DNA from: Desulfobacteraceae bacterium
Lineage (GTDB): Bacteria > Desulfobacterota > Desulfobacteria > Desulfobacterales > UBA11574
Direction of reading: 5' to 3'
Length of the DNA: 5,581 nt
Assembly: GCA_029857875.1 (NCBI GenBank)
Contig: JAOUGB010000182.1
Location: 1 to 5,581 of the forward strand
Shown here: one piece after another, positions 1 to 5,581 of the stretch
Position numbering within the stretch: the stretch's first letter is position 1
Layout of the letters: the number at the start of each line of letters is the position of its first letter
The notes under the pieces: model-generated
Databases searched by the model: none
Told to the model about the DNA's origin: nothing
What the model saw: the letters and a program-made list of their open reading frames with translations, nothing else
Made by a program: the position numbers and the translations under genes

Positions 1-1
1 A

Positions 2-100
2 CGGAAAACCATTGACTCAGGAGAGCCTGATCCGTTGTTTCGCCGTTTTGTTGAAAAATGTCTGCATGAAAAGGGGTATGAAACCATCGGCTGGAAATAG
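2..100 (+). CDS. C-terminal end of an unrecognised protein (partial, cut by left edge)
   Basis: Frame 2 is open from the left edge to a TAG at 98-100, giving 32 residues that begin RKTIDSGEPD and end in KGYETIGWK. The other two plus frames are less convincing; frame 1 stops at base 15. The piece is hydrophilic and looks like a helix followed by a short strand, as at the end of a globular cytoplasmic protein. No start codon or diagnostic motif lies inside the window, so I do not assign a family. It converges with the acyltransferase-hydrolase gene, with 71 bp between the two stop codons. That it is coding at all is inferred from the open frame and plausible composition, and a tail this short could be chance. 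Confidence 0.5.
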   Translation, partial: RKTIDSGEPDPLFRRFVEKCLHEKGYETIGWK

Positions 101-171
101 ATCAAATCTGCATCATTGACACCGTTTCAAAAATAAAATCCCCTGAAGATCGTCAAAACACTTTTTGGTTT

Positions 172-2325
172 CTATTTCAAGTGTTCAATAAAATCCCCGA
201 TCGCTTTATGGACCTTCCCTGCATCCTTGCCCAATAGAATACCGTGACGGTCAAAGTTAAAAAGGATATATGTTTTATCCTCCGATCCAATGCGGTCAAA
301 TGTTCTCCTTGATCCGCTGGGTTTTACCACGGGATCATCAAGGGATTGAACGACCAGAGCCGGGGCATGTATTTCATTCAATTTATCCTCAAGTTTTTCC
401 ATAAACCGTTCCAACTCCAACACGCCCGAAATCGGATTTCGAAAATAGTTAATATGGGGATTTTCAGGCCGGTTTTCGACGAATTCCATTTTGGCGCCAT
501 CGAGTCGAACCTTTTTCATCAGACGATTCCACACATCCACCGCCGGAACAAACTTTGAAGAAAAGTCTTGAAGCCTCATGGGCGGAGAGACGGCAAAAAC
601 CCCTTTTACACTGTTCACCCTCGCCGCCAGATCCAGTGCCAAACCGGCCCCTGCGGAAAACCCGCCGACGACCACCTGCCTGCAGATATTGCTGATAACA
701 GCATAACCGGCATCGACGGAGGCCGCCCAATCCTTAAACGTCCGTATGGCCAGATCTTCAGGTGCCGTACCGTGTCCTTTCAAACGGGGAGTATAGACCC
801 AAAATCCCCTGCGGCCGAGATACGCAGCCAGTTCCCGAACCTCCAGTGGGGCGGCCATATAGCCGTGAACAAGAACCACACCCATATCTTTAGATGTCCC
901 TTTAACCAGCAGCGGCCGCCCCACATCCTTCTTCTTTGATTCTCCTTCGAAATAATATGTCTTGTAATCCTGTTCAAATTCATCGACCGCTTTTTTCATC
1001 AAGGTTCCGACAATCTTCTTTCGTATCCAAAAACCCGGGAGCCAGGCCAGACGTCTTATCCGCCGCTGAAGGGGTATCAGCGGTTCGACTTCATTCGCCA
1101 TCACCGCAATGGGATTATCTATGCGGATGCGATGGAAGTCAAAAGCCGAAATAAATTTTGACCGATCCTTGATTAGCATCTCGCCTTTCTTCTTTAAAAC
1201 ACCCTTTTTCTCCGCAACGTTGATAAAGTCCTTAAATTTGTTAAACGCGTCGTCAACCAGCAAATGAATCTGTTCCAAAAGGAGATCTTCATGGAGATAT
1301 ACGCCGGTGTCTTGAAGGTGATCCGACGCTGCAAGGAATAATCTTCCTCTCAGGTCTTGCACATTGATCGTTTTAAACGGAATCATCTTGAGCATGGATG
1401 CAAAAAGGTGATCGTGATTCACGGTGGTCATGCTGTAGATGGCGGCCATATAGCGCTGCATAATCTTCAACGCAGACTTCCGCATCACCCGTATCGAGGG
1501 AATCGGATCGTCAAAGCCAATGCTTCGCCGAGAAGAAATATCTCGTTTAATGGATGACTGTACCATGAACTGCTTTATTTCAATGGGCTCTCCAAAACGA
1601 ATATCCATATCGACCCCGGACATTAGCATGCTCCCTTCGGTCATGATCTCATCCAACATGCGATCCGGGACATTATCCATCCAACGGGTCGCCAGCTTGC
1701 TGAGGACATTCTCATGGGCTCTGAGCGGATAATACGTAACGTTCACCGGTACAATATACGTATTATTGTCGATAACCGGCTCAATGGCGTCGATTCGAAA
1801 GCGATCCATCAACCGTCGGGCTTCGTCAGGAAATTCGTCCAACAGGACACGAAATCGCTGGCGGTAGAATTCAGTTCTCAGGGCCAGTGTGGCGGCGCCG
1901 GTGTGCGGCGGATGTTTCCCGCCGGCGTAGGAAATCATAAATCGTCCTTTTTCAACGATTTTTTTGCTTTTGACCATACGGCCTTCCGGGAAAATGATCC
2001 AATTGGCTTCGCCGGTGAGCAAACTCTTGATAATGAGAAGGTCCCGGTGAGGATTTTTTGTGGATACTGCACCAACCTTTTCGAGAAAGGCACCGAGAGC
2101 CCCTTCAAAAAATTGATAATCGGCCAGGGACCATACCGGAATTTTTACCAGCTTATGAATATGATAGGGAATGAGAAGGGTTTCGATCCGGGTGAAATGG
2201 TTCACCACAAATATTGCAGAGCCTTCAGGAAGATTTTCTTCACCGTGAATACGAATTTCGGCCTTTGAAAGTCCCTCCAACGTTTTGATGGCAAGGCCTG
2301 TTGTTCGATACGCAAAAGGATTCAT
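172..2325 (-). CDS. Two-domain protein: PlsC-type lysophospholipid acyltransferase fused to alpha/beta hydrolase
   Basis: This 717-residue protein joins two lipid-active domains. Residues 25-250 form a PlsC/LPLAT-type acyltransferase, the family that moves acyl groups from acyl-CoA or acyl-ACP to lysophosphatidate or related lysolipids at the membrane. Motif I is NHFTRIE (H43, E48), HX4E rather than the usual HX4D. Motif III is FPEGR (112-116), and a YIVPVNVTY strand (190-198) matches the family's later VPV motif. Residues 255-475 are charged, probably helical and unassigned. Residues 480-717 are a serine hydrolase resembling monoacylglycerol lipases and carboxylesterases: oxyanion HG at 487-488, nucleophile elbow GFSAG (S557), acid D664 in SLDDPVV and base H694 in DRHG. 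There is no signal peptide or clear membrane span, so it is probably cytoplasmic or peripheral. I chose the ATG at 2325 because GAG lies a few bases upstream. A TTG at 2385 would add 20 residues but lacks a Shine-Dalgarno sequence and overlaps a likely divergent promoter. The domain calls are firm; the substrates are unknown. Confidence 0.9.
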   Translation of the reverse strand: MNPFAYRTTGLAIKTLEGLSKAEIRIHGEENLPEGSAIFVVNHFTRIETLLIPYHIHKLVKIPVWSLADYQFFEGALGAFLEKVGAVSTKNPHRDLLIIKSLLTGEANWIIFPEGRMVKSKKIVEKGRFMISYAGGKHPPHTGAATLALRTEFYRQRFRVLLDEFPDEARRLMDRFRIDAIEPVIDNNTYIVPVNVTYYPLRAHENVLSKLATRWMDNVPDRMLDEIMTEGSMLMSGVDMDIRFGEPIEIKQFMVQSSIKRDISSRRSIGFDDPIPSIRVMRKSALKIMQRYMAAIYSMTTVNHDHLFASMLKMIPFKTINVQDLRGRLFLAASDHLQDTGVYLHEDLLLEQIHLLVDDAFNKFKDFINVAEKKGVLKKKGEMLIKDRSKFISAFDFHRIRIDNPIAVMANEVEPLIPLQRRIRRLAWLPGFWIRKKIVGTLMKKAVDEFEQDYKTYYFEGESKKKDVGRPLLVKGTSKDMGVVLVHGYMAAPLEVRELAAYLGRRGFWVYTPRLKGHGTAPEDLAIRTFKDWAASVDAGYAVISNICRQVVVGGFSAGAGLALDLAARVNSVKGVFAVSPPMRLQDFSSKFVPAVDVWNRLMKKVRLDGAKMEFVENRPENPHINYFRNPISGVLELERFMEKLEDKLNEIHAPALVVQSLDDPVVKPSGSRRTFDRIGSEDKTYILFNFDRHGILLGKDAGKVHKAIGDFIEHLK

Positions 2326-2359
2326 GGTCTCATTTTGTAGAGTGTCTATTTGGTTTCGA

Positions 2360-2389
2360 ATTTTAAGTTGCAGTTGACAGATCAAGCAA
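2360..2389 (-). promoter_or_regulatory. Weak candidate promoter for the acyltransferase-hydrolase gene
   Basis: On the minus strand, TTGCTT (2389-2384) and TAAAAT (2365-2360) are separated by 18 bp and lie upstream of the ATG at 2325. Both hexamers differ from the sigma70 consensus and the region is AT-rich, so such matches occur by chance. If real, this promoter overlaps the divergent promoter of the ferredoxin operon. Confidence 0.22.
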
Positions 2390-2401
2390 ATACAATTAAA
2401 T
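2374..2401 (+). promoter_or_regulatory. Candidate sigma70-like promoter of the NIL-ferredoxin/mnmA/mtaB operon
   Basis: A perfect -35 hexamer TTGACA (2374-2379) is followed, after 16 bp, by the -10-like TTAAAT (2396-2401), which matches four of six consensus positions. TAAATT one base further on gives a 17-bp spacing. Transcription would start near 2408 and leave a leader of about 40 nt before the GTG at 2446. It is the only convincing promoter upstream of the three-gene operon. Confidence 0.45.
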
Positions 2402-2434
2402 TAAATCTTTTTTAAATAAAAATAAAGGATTTTC

Positions 2435-2440
2435 GGAGGT
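2435..2440 (+). promoter_or_regulatory. Strong Shine-Dalgarno site for the NIL-ferredoxin GTG start
   Basis: GGAGGT ends 5 bp before the GTG at 2446. It fixes that non-ATG start and is the only strong ribosome binding site seen in the three-gene operon. The two downstream genes lack one and appear to depend on coupling. Confidence 0.8.
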
Positions 2441-2445
2441 TCACC

Positions 2446-2871
2446 GTGTACTCAAAAATACTCATTCTGCGCTTTCCCAAGACAGAAGTGGAAAAACCCA
2501 TTGTTTGCTATCTTTCAAAAGATTATGATCTGACCTTCAACATTCTCAATGCTTCCATACTCCCCAGAAAAGAAGGCGTGATGGTTTTGGAACTCGCCGG
2601 AAGCCGAAAAGATTTCAAAGAAGGCGTCAAATATCTCAAACATCGGGGTGTCCAGGTCCTGAATGCGTCTCAGGAAATAAAGCGCATCCAAAAAAGATGT
2701 ACCCATTGCGGTGCCTGCACCGCCGTCTGCCCGACCCACGCCCTTTCCATCAAACGGCCTGAAATGTCTGTAGACTTTAACCAGAAAAAATGCAGTGTGT
2801 GTGAATTGTGCGTGATGGCCTGTCCCACCCGGGCCATGGAAGTTCGTCCCTCAAACAAATCTTTTTTTTAA
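2446..2871 (+). CDS. NIL domain-containing 2[4Fe-4S] ferredoxin
   Basis: This small 141-residue protein has two parts. Residues 3-78 form a NIL domain, a ferredoxin-like ACT-type fold also found at the C-terminus of MetN methionine transporters; the namesake N32-I33-L34 and the following ILPRKEGVMVLEL strand are visible. Residues 82-135 form a bacterial-type 2[4Fe-4S] ferredoxin with two complete sets, C85-C88-C91-C95 and C116-C119-C122-C126, each ending in CP. It is probably soluble and cytoplasmic. In methanogens a NIL-ferredoxin of this layout (MA1822 of Methanosarcina acetivorans) works with a DUF39/COG1900 protein in making homocysteine from sulfide, so a role in sulfur metabolism has precedent. 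Here it lies immediately upstream of mnmA, which suggests electron or sulfur delivery to tRNA thiolation; that is inference. The start is GTG with a strong ribosome binding site. The stop codon follows a run of eight T. Confidence 0.93.
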   Translation: MYSKILILRFPKTEVEKPIVCYLSKDYDLTFNILNASILPRKEGVMVLELAGSRKDFKEGVKYLKHRGVQVLNASQEIKRIQKRCTHCGACTAVCPTHALSIKRPEMSVDFNQKKCSVCELCVMACPTRAMEVRPSNKSFF

Positions 2872-3948
2872 ATGAAGCCGTTAACAGCCATTGCCGTCAG
2901 TGGGGGTATCGATTCTCTGATGGCGGCTCATCTCTTAAAGGAAAAAGGGCACAATGTCATCGGGGTTCATTTTGTTACAGGATATGAAGACCCTTTTTCC
3001 GATAACGGTCAAAGCGCCCATCTACTTGAATCCCATAAAATTTTTTCCATTGCAAAGCAGCTTGGAATCGACATCAAGATCCTCGACTGCGGTGTCGAGT
3101 TTAAAAAAAATGTCGTCGATTACTTCATTCGAACCTATAAGGCCGGTCAAACCCCCAACCCCTGTATGGTGTGCAACCCTTTAATTAAATTCGGAACGGT
3201 TTTCAACTTTGCCCGCAAGCTGGGTGCATCAACACTGGCAACCGGACACTATGCCAGAATAAAGGGAGACCGCCATGGCAAGTTTCATCTTTTTAAAGGC
3301 ATTGATCCCAAAAAAGACCAGTCCTACTTTCTGGCCCGATTGACCCAGCAGCATCTGGCCGTCGCCCGATTTCCGCTCGGAAATATGAAAAAATCCGACG
3401 TTATTCAACTGGCCGACATGAAGGGATTTAAGCCGGTTAAAACCAGCGAAAGCCAGGATGTGTGCTTTATCAAAGACAAAAACTATGGAGATTTCCTTGC
3501 CCGGCATGAGGGATTTGAACCGAAACCCGGCTTGATAAAAGATGTCGACGGCAACATACTGGGTAAGCACAAGGGACTGCACCTTTTTACCATCGGCCAG
3601 CGTCGTGGAATCAACTGCCCGGCTTCAGAGCCCTATTATGTTATCCGTATGGACACCCGGCAAAACCTTTTGACGGTGGGATTTAAAAAAGATCTTCTCG
3701 CTTCCCAGTGTAAGGTTGAAAATATTAACTGGGTCCAAGAGGAACCTACCCAGCCGATTAATATCCATACCCGCGTCAGGTACCGCCACACGGCTGTTGC
3801 ATCCACGCTGACCCCTGTTAACGGAAAAACGGCGATGGTCCGATTTGAGAAACCTCAGGCAGCCATCACCCCCGGCCAGTGTGCGGTATTTTACAAAGAA
3901 GACGAGGTTCTGGGTGGGGGGTGGATTGCACCCATGCAAAACATATGA
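2872..3948 (+). CDS. mnmA: tRNA 2-thiouridine(34) synthase MnmA
   Basis: MnmA activates U34 in the wobble position of tRNA-Lys, -Glu and -Gln by adenylation with ATP and replaces its C2 oxygen with sulfur. The 358 residues match the usual family length and look complete. The N-terminal PP-loop motif is SGGIDS (10-15), where SGGVDS is commoner. NPCMVCN (96-102) carries the catalytic cysteine C101, and SQDVCF carries C198, the persulfide-bearing cysteine; both fall where Escherichia coli has C102 and C199. ATGHYA (123-128), KDQSYFL (148-154) and FTIGQRRG (239-246) are further family signatures, followed by the C-terminal beta-barrel region. C98 replaces the Asp of the common NPDxxC form, giving CxxC plus C198. 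The ATG follows the ferredoxin stop with no spacer and no Shine-Dalgarno sequence, so translation is probably coupled. No Tus-relay or desulfurase gene is present in the window. Confidence 0.96.
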   Translation: MKPLTAIAVSGGIDSLMAAHLLKEKGHNVIGVHFVTGYEDPFSDNGQSAHLLESHKIFSIAKQLGIDIKILDCGVEFKKNVVDYFIRTYKAGQTPNPCMVCNPLIKFGTVFNFARKLGASTLATGHYARIKGDRHGKFHLFKGIDPKKDQSYFLARLTQQHLAVARFPLGNMKKSDVIQLADMKGFKPVKTSESQDVCFIKDKNYGDFLARHEGFEPKPGLIKDVDGNILGKHKGLHLFTIGQRRGINCPASEPYYVIRMDTRQNLLTVGFKKDLLASQCKVENINWVQEEPTQPINIHTRVRYRHTAVASTLTPVNGKTAMVRFEKPQAAITPGQCAVFYKEDEVLGGGWIAPMQNI

Positions 3949-5270
3949 ATTTTAACGACACCTTCAAATTTAGAATCACCACTCTGGGATGCAAAGTCAA
4001 TCAATACGAGTCGGATGCCATTGCCCAACGACTCAAAGATCTGGGCTATGTACCGGCAGGCGCCGAAGACCCGGCAGATCTTTGCATTATCAATACATGT
4101 ACGGTCACACAAAAAGCCTCCATGCAGTCCAGGCAGGCCGTTCGGCAGTTCATTCGATCCAATCCCCAAGCACAAATCGTCGTCACCGGATGCTATGCCC
4201 AGACCGAACCGGATGAATTAAGGAAAATAGACGGTGTACACCACATCATCGGTCATGGGGATAAACATAATATCCCAGATATCGTCTTATCCCAAGAAAA
4301 AGGCCTTCCCTCCCCTTCCCTGATCCGGCGAAACATTTTACATGAACGCCATTTCAAGCAAATTCCTGTAACGGTCTTTGGGAACCGGACCCGACCGTTC
4401 TTAAAGATCCAGGACGGATGTGACACCTTCTGCACTTACTGCATCGTGCCATACGCTCGGGGTCGCAGCCGAAGCATGCCCTTTGAAAGTGTATTGAAAA
4501 ACATTCATTGCTTAAAACAGGCCGGATTTCATGAAGTGGTTTTGACTGGTGTGCATCTCGGGGCCTATGGGCTCGACCTTTCACCCCAAACCAGCTTAAC
4601 CGCCCTGTTAGACCACATTCGCGAATCGAATGCCATGGATCGGGTGCGACTCAGCTCCGTTGAACCCCACGAGCTGACCCAGGACCTCATCAAGCTTGTG
4701 GCGGAAACAGATATTTTTTGTCCCCATTTTCACATTCCCTTACAGAGTGGAGATGATCGAATCCTGGAGAGAATGCATCGGCCGTACACAAGCTCTTTTT
4801 TCAGGGATTTGATTGTCAAAATCAAAGACCAGGTACCGGATGCCGCCATCGGTGCCGACATCCTCATCGGATTTCCGGGTGAAACCGAAAAAGCCTTTGA
4901 AAACACCTATTCCCTCATTGAAAAACTGCCGGTCACTTATCTGCACGTGTTTCCGTTTTCACCCCGTCCTGGGACGCCGGCCGACAAATACCCACAAAAA
5001 GTGCCACAAAAGATAATTAAGGCGCGATGTGAAAAGATGCGACGGCTCGGCAATGAAAAGAAACGCATTTTTTATGAAAAATTTATGGGAAAAACCGTTG
5101 AGGTGCTGATCGAAAGCAAAAGAGACAAAGCAACGGGTTTACTAAAAGGAATCACTTCCAACTACATCCTTGTTCATGTCGTAGGCAAAGACGACCTTTT
5201 CAACACACTGGTTCAGGTTAACATCGAAAAAATCGAAAAGAACCACACGGTATTCGGTGTCCGGTGTTAA
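3945..5270 (+). CDS. mtaB: tRNA (t6A37) methylthiotransferase MtaB
   Basis: MtaB is a radical-SAM enzyme that adds a methylthio group to C2 of t6A37 next to the anticodon, giving ms2t6A in tRNAs reading ANN codons. The 441 residues contain the three expected parts. The N-terminal MTTase domain (about 8-125) has cluster ligands C16, C52 and C83, and TLGCKVNQYES (13-23) is typical of MtaB rather than MiaB or RimO. The radical-SAM domain (about 145-375) has C159-C163-C166 in DGCDTFCTYC. A TRAM RNA-binding domain fills about 379-440. I chose the ATG at 3945, which overlaps the mnmA stop as ATGA and is typical of translational coupling. A GTG at 3879 would add 22 residues that are unlike family N-termini and lie inside mnmA. 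With MnmA it forms a pair of anticodon-loop sulfur modifications at positions 34 and 37. Confidence 0.95.
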   Translation: MNFNDTFKFRITTLGCKVNQYESDAIAQRLKDLGYVPAGAEDPADLCIINTCTVTQKASMQSRQAVRQFIRSNPQAQIVVTGCYAQTEPDELRKIDGVHHIIGHGDKHNIPDIVLSQEKGLPSPSLIRRNILHERHFKQIPVTVFGNRTRPFLKIQDGCDTFCTYCIVPYARGRSRSMPFESVLKNIHCLKQAGFHEVVLTGVHLGAYGLDLSPQTSLTALLDHIRESNAMDRVRLSSVEPHELTQDLIKLVAETDIFCPHFHIPLQSGDDRILERMHRPYTSSFFRDLIVKIKDQVPDAAIGADILIGFPGETEKAFENTYSLIEKLPVTYLHVFPFSPRPGTPADKYPQKVPQKIIKARCEKMRRLGNEKKRIFYEKFMGKTVEVLIESKRDKATGLLKGITSNYILVHVVGKDDLFNTLVQVNIEKIEKNHTVFGVRC

Positions 5271-5342
5271 CGCAGACATGTATTACTAAAAACCCATTTA
5301 AATGAGAGTCTATAATATGAGATGTGTCATGATAACTTAGGG
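5271..5342. other. Convergent intergenic gap without a recognisable terminator
   Basis: This AT-rich gap lies between the stop codons of mtaB and the convergent right-edge gene. It contains a 10-bp palindrome CATTTAAATG (5295-5304) and a TATAAT (5311-5316) with no acceptable -35 at normal spacing. No GC-rich stem followed by a T-run is visible in either direction, so transcription probably ends by Rho or outside this gap. Confidence 0.5.
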
Positions 5343-5581
5343 TCAACCATCCGGGAATAAGATCTCGAACACACTGCGCAGGTTGGCCCGGCGGCTTTTG
5401 GGAGTGGTAAATTGGATCGTATTTCCTGCAGGATTGTTTTTTGCACATTCCTGGATTATAGCTTCTAAAGATTCTTCGAAATTGAAAGCGATAACTCTGC
5501 CCCCGGAACGGGCAACTGCCAGGAGGGTTTCACGGTCTTTCAGGTTGGAACACACATAGTTTACGGCCTGGGAGTGAACAT
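5343..5581 (-). CDS. C-terminal part of an unrecognised protein (partial, cut by right edge)
   Basis: The minus-strand frame is open from the right edge to a TGA at 5345-5343, giving about 79 residues. They start near VHSQAVNYVCSNL, run through a strand-like GGRVIAFNF and a helix FEESLEAIIQECAK, and end in VFEILFPDG. A GTG at 5555 could start a 70-residue version, but it has no ribosome binding site and the frame continues plausibly past it, so I treat the gene as partial. The segment is a mixed alpha/beta, soluble sequence with a basic patch, TPKSRRANLR. I do not recognise the family and assign no function. It converges on mtaB and is probably unrelated to the operon. Confidence 0.6.
   Translation of the reverse strand, partial: VHSQAVNYVCSNLKDRETLLAVARSGGRVIAFNFEESLEAIIQECAKNNPAGNTIQFTTPKSRRANLRSVFEILFPDG

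Noticed and set aside
116..130. Quasi-palindrome TTGACACCGTTTCAA in the left intergenic gap as operator or terminator
   Set aside because: It has six of seven matching arm positions but only a single central base, no T-run and no partner copy, so it is within chance for a short AT-rich gap between convergent genes.
1714..2268. 184-codon plus-strand open frame opposite the acyltransferase domain
   Set aside because: It is the antisense shadow of the well-supported minus-strand gene and shows no family motif or ribosome binding context.
2326..2385. TTG start at 2385 giving a 737-residue acyltransferase-hydrolase
   Set aside because: It is a rare start codon without a Shine-Dalgarno sequence, adds residues with no domain content, and overlaps the likely divergent promoter. 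The ATG at 2325 has GAG upstream.
2862..2871. T8 run at the ferredoxin stop as a programmed frameshift or slippage site making a ferredoxin-MnmA fusion
   Set aside because: The two genes are already in the same frame. A one-base shift in one direction meets TGA at once, and the other enters a frame different from mnmA, so slippage would not produce the fusion.
2821..2871. Intrinsic terminator inside the operon (T-run after GC-rich CCCACCCGGGCCATGG)
   Set aside because: The GC-rich part does not form a stable stem directly next to the T-run, and the sequence between them (AAGTTCGTCCCTCAAACAAATC) is unpaired. The genes downstream also need transcription.
3879..3944. GTG start at 3879 extending MtaB by 22 residues
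   Set aside because: The extension lies wholly inside mnmA and is unlike the family N-terminus. The ATG at 3945 gives the usual distance to the TLGCKVNQYES motif and an ATGA overlap.
5311..5316. TATAAT in the gap after mtaB as a promoter
   Set aside because: No reasonable -35 lies at 16-18 bp and the only gene downstream on the plus strand would be outside the window, while the adjacent gene runs the other way.

Overview
The window looks like bacterial chromosome from an anaerobe. The best guess is a Desulfobacterota (sulfate-reducer-like) lineage, because a NIL-domain ferredoxin sits directly in front of mnmA and all three genes of the central cluster encode proteins predicted to bind, or able to bind, iron-sulfur clusters. 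This placement is inference; no marker gene settles it. Gene density is high and coding strands alternate. I see no tRNA, rRNA, CRISPR array, insertion sequence or integrase.

Layout. Bases 2-100 hold the last 32 codons of an unrecognised plus-strand gene. After a 71-bp gap, bases 172-2325 (minus strand) encode a large two-domain protein: an N-terminal PlsC-type glycerolipid acyltransferase, a charged middle region of about 200 residues, and a C-terminal serine alpha/beta hydrolase with an apparently intact Ser-Asp-His triad. The acyltransferase has Glu where the family's HX4D catalytic motif normally has Asp. A 120-bp AT-rich intergenic region (2326-2445) separates it from a divergent plus-strand operon and contains a good sigma70-like promoter.

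The operon (2446-5270) has three tightly packed genes: a NIL-domain 2[4Fe-4S] ferredoxin, mnmA (s2U34 tRNA thiolase) and mtaB (ms2t6A37 methylthiotransferase). The ferredoxin and mnmA abut with no spacer and share a reading frame, separated only by one TAA. mnmA and mtaB overlap by ATGA. The two enzymes add sulfur to positions 34 and 37 of the tRNA anticodon loop. The ferredoxin is therefore a natural candidate electron or sulfur-transfer partner, replacing the IscS/Tus relay known in other bacteria. MnmA carries Cys instead of the usual Asp in its NPDxxC loop, giving a three-cysteine set that could hold an Fe-S cluster.

After a 72-bp gap with no evident terminator, the right edge (5343-5581, minus strand, convergent) holds the C-terminal end of an unrecognised protein. 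The two points most worth following up are the ferredoxin-MnmA-MtaB sulfur-modification operon and the acyltransferase-hydrolase fusion with its altered catalytic motif.
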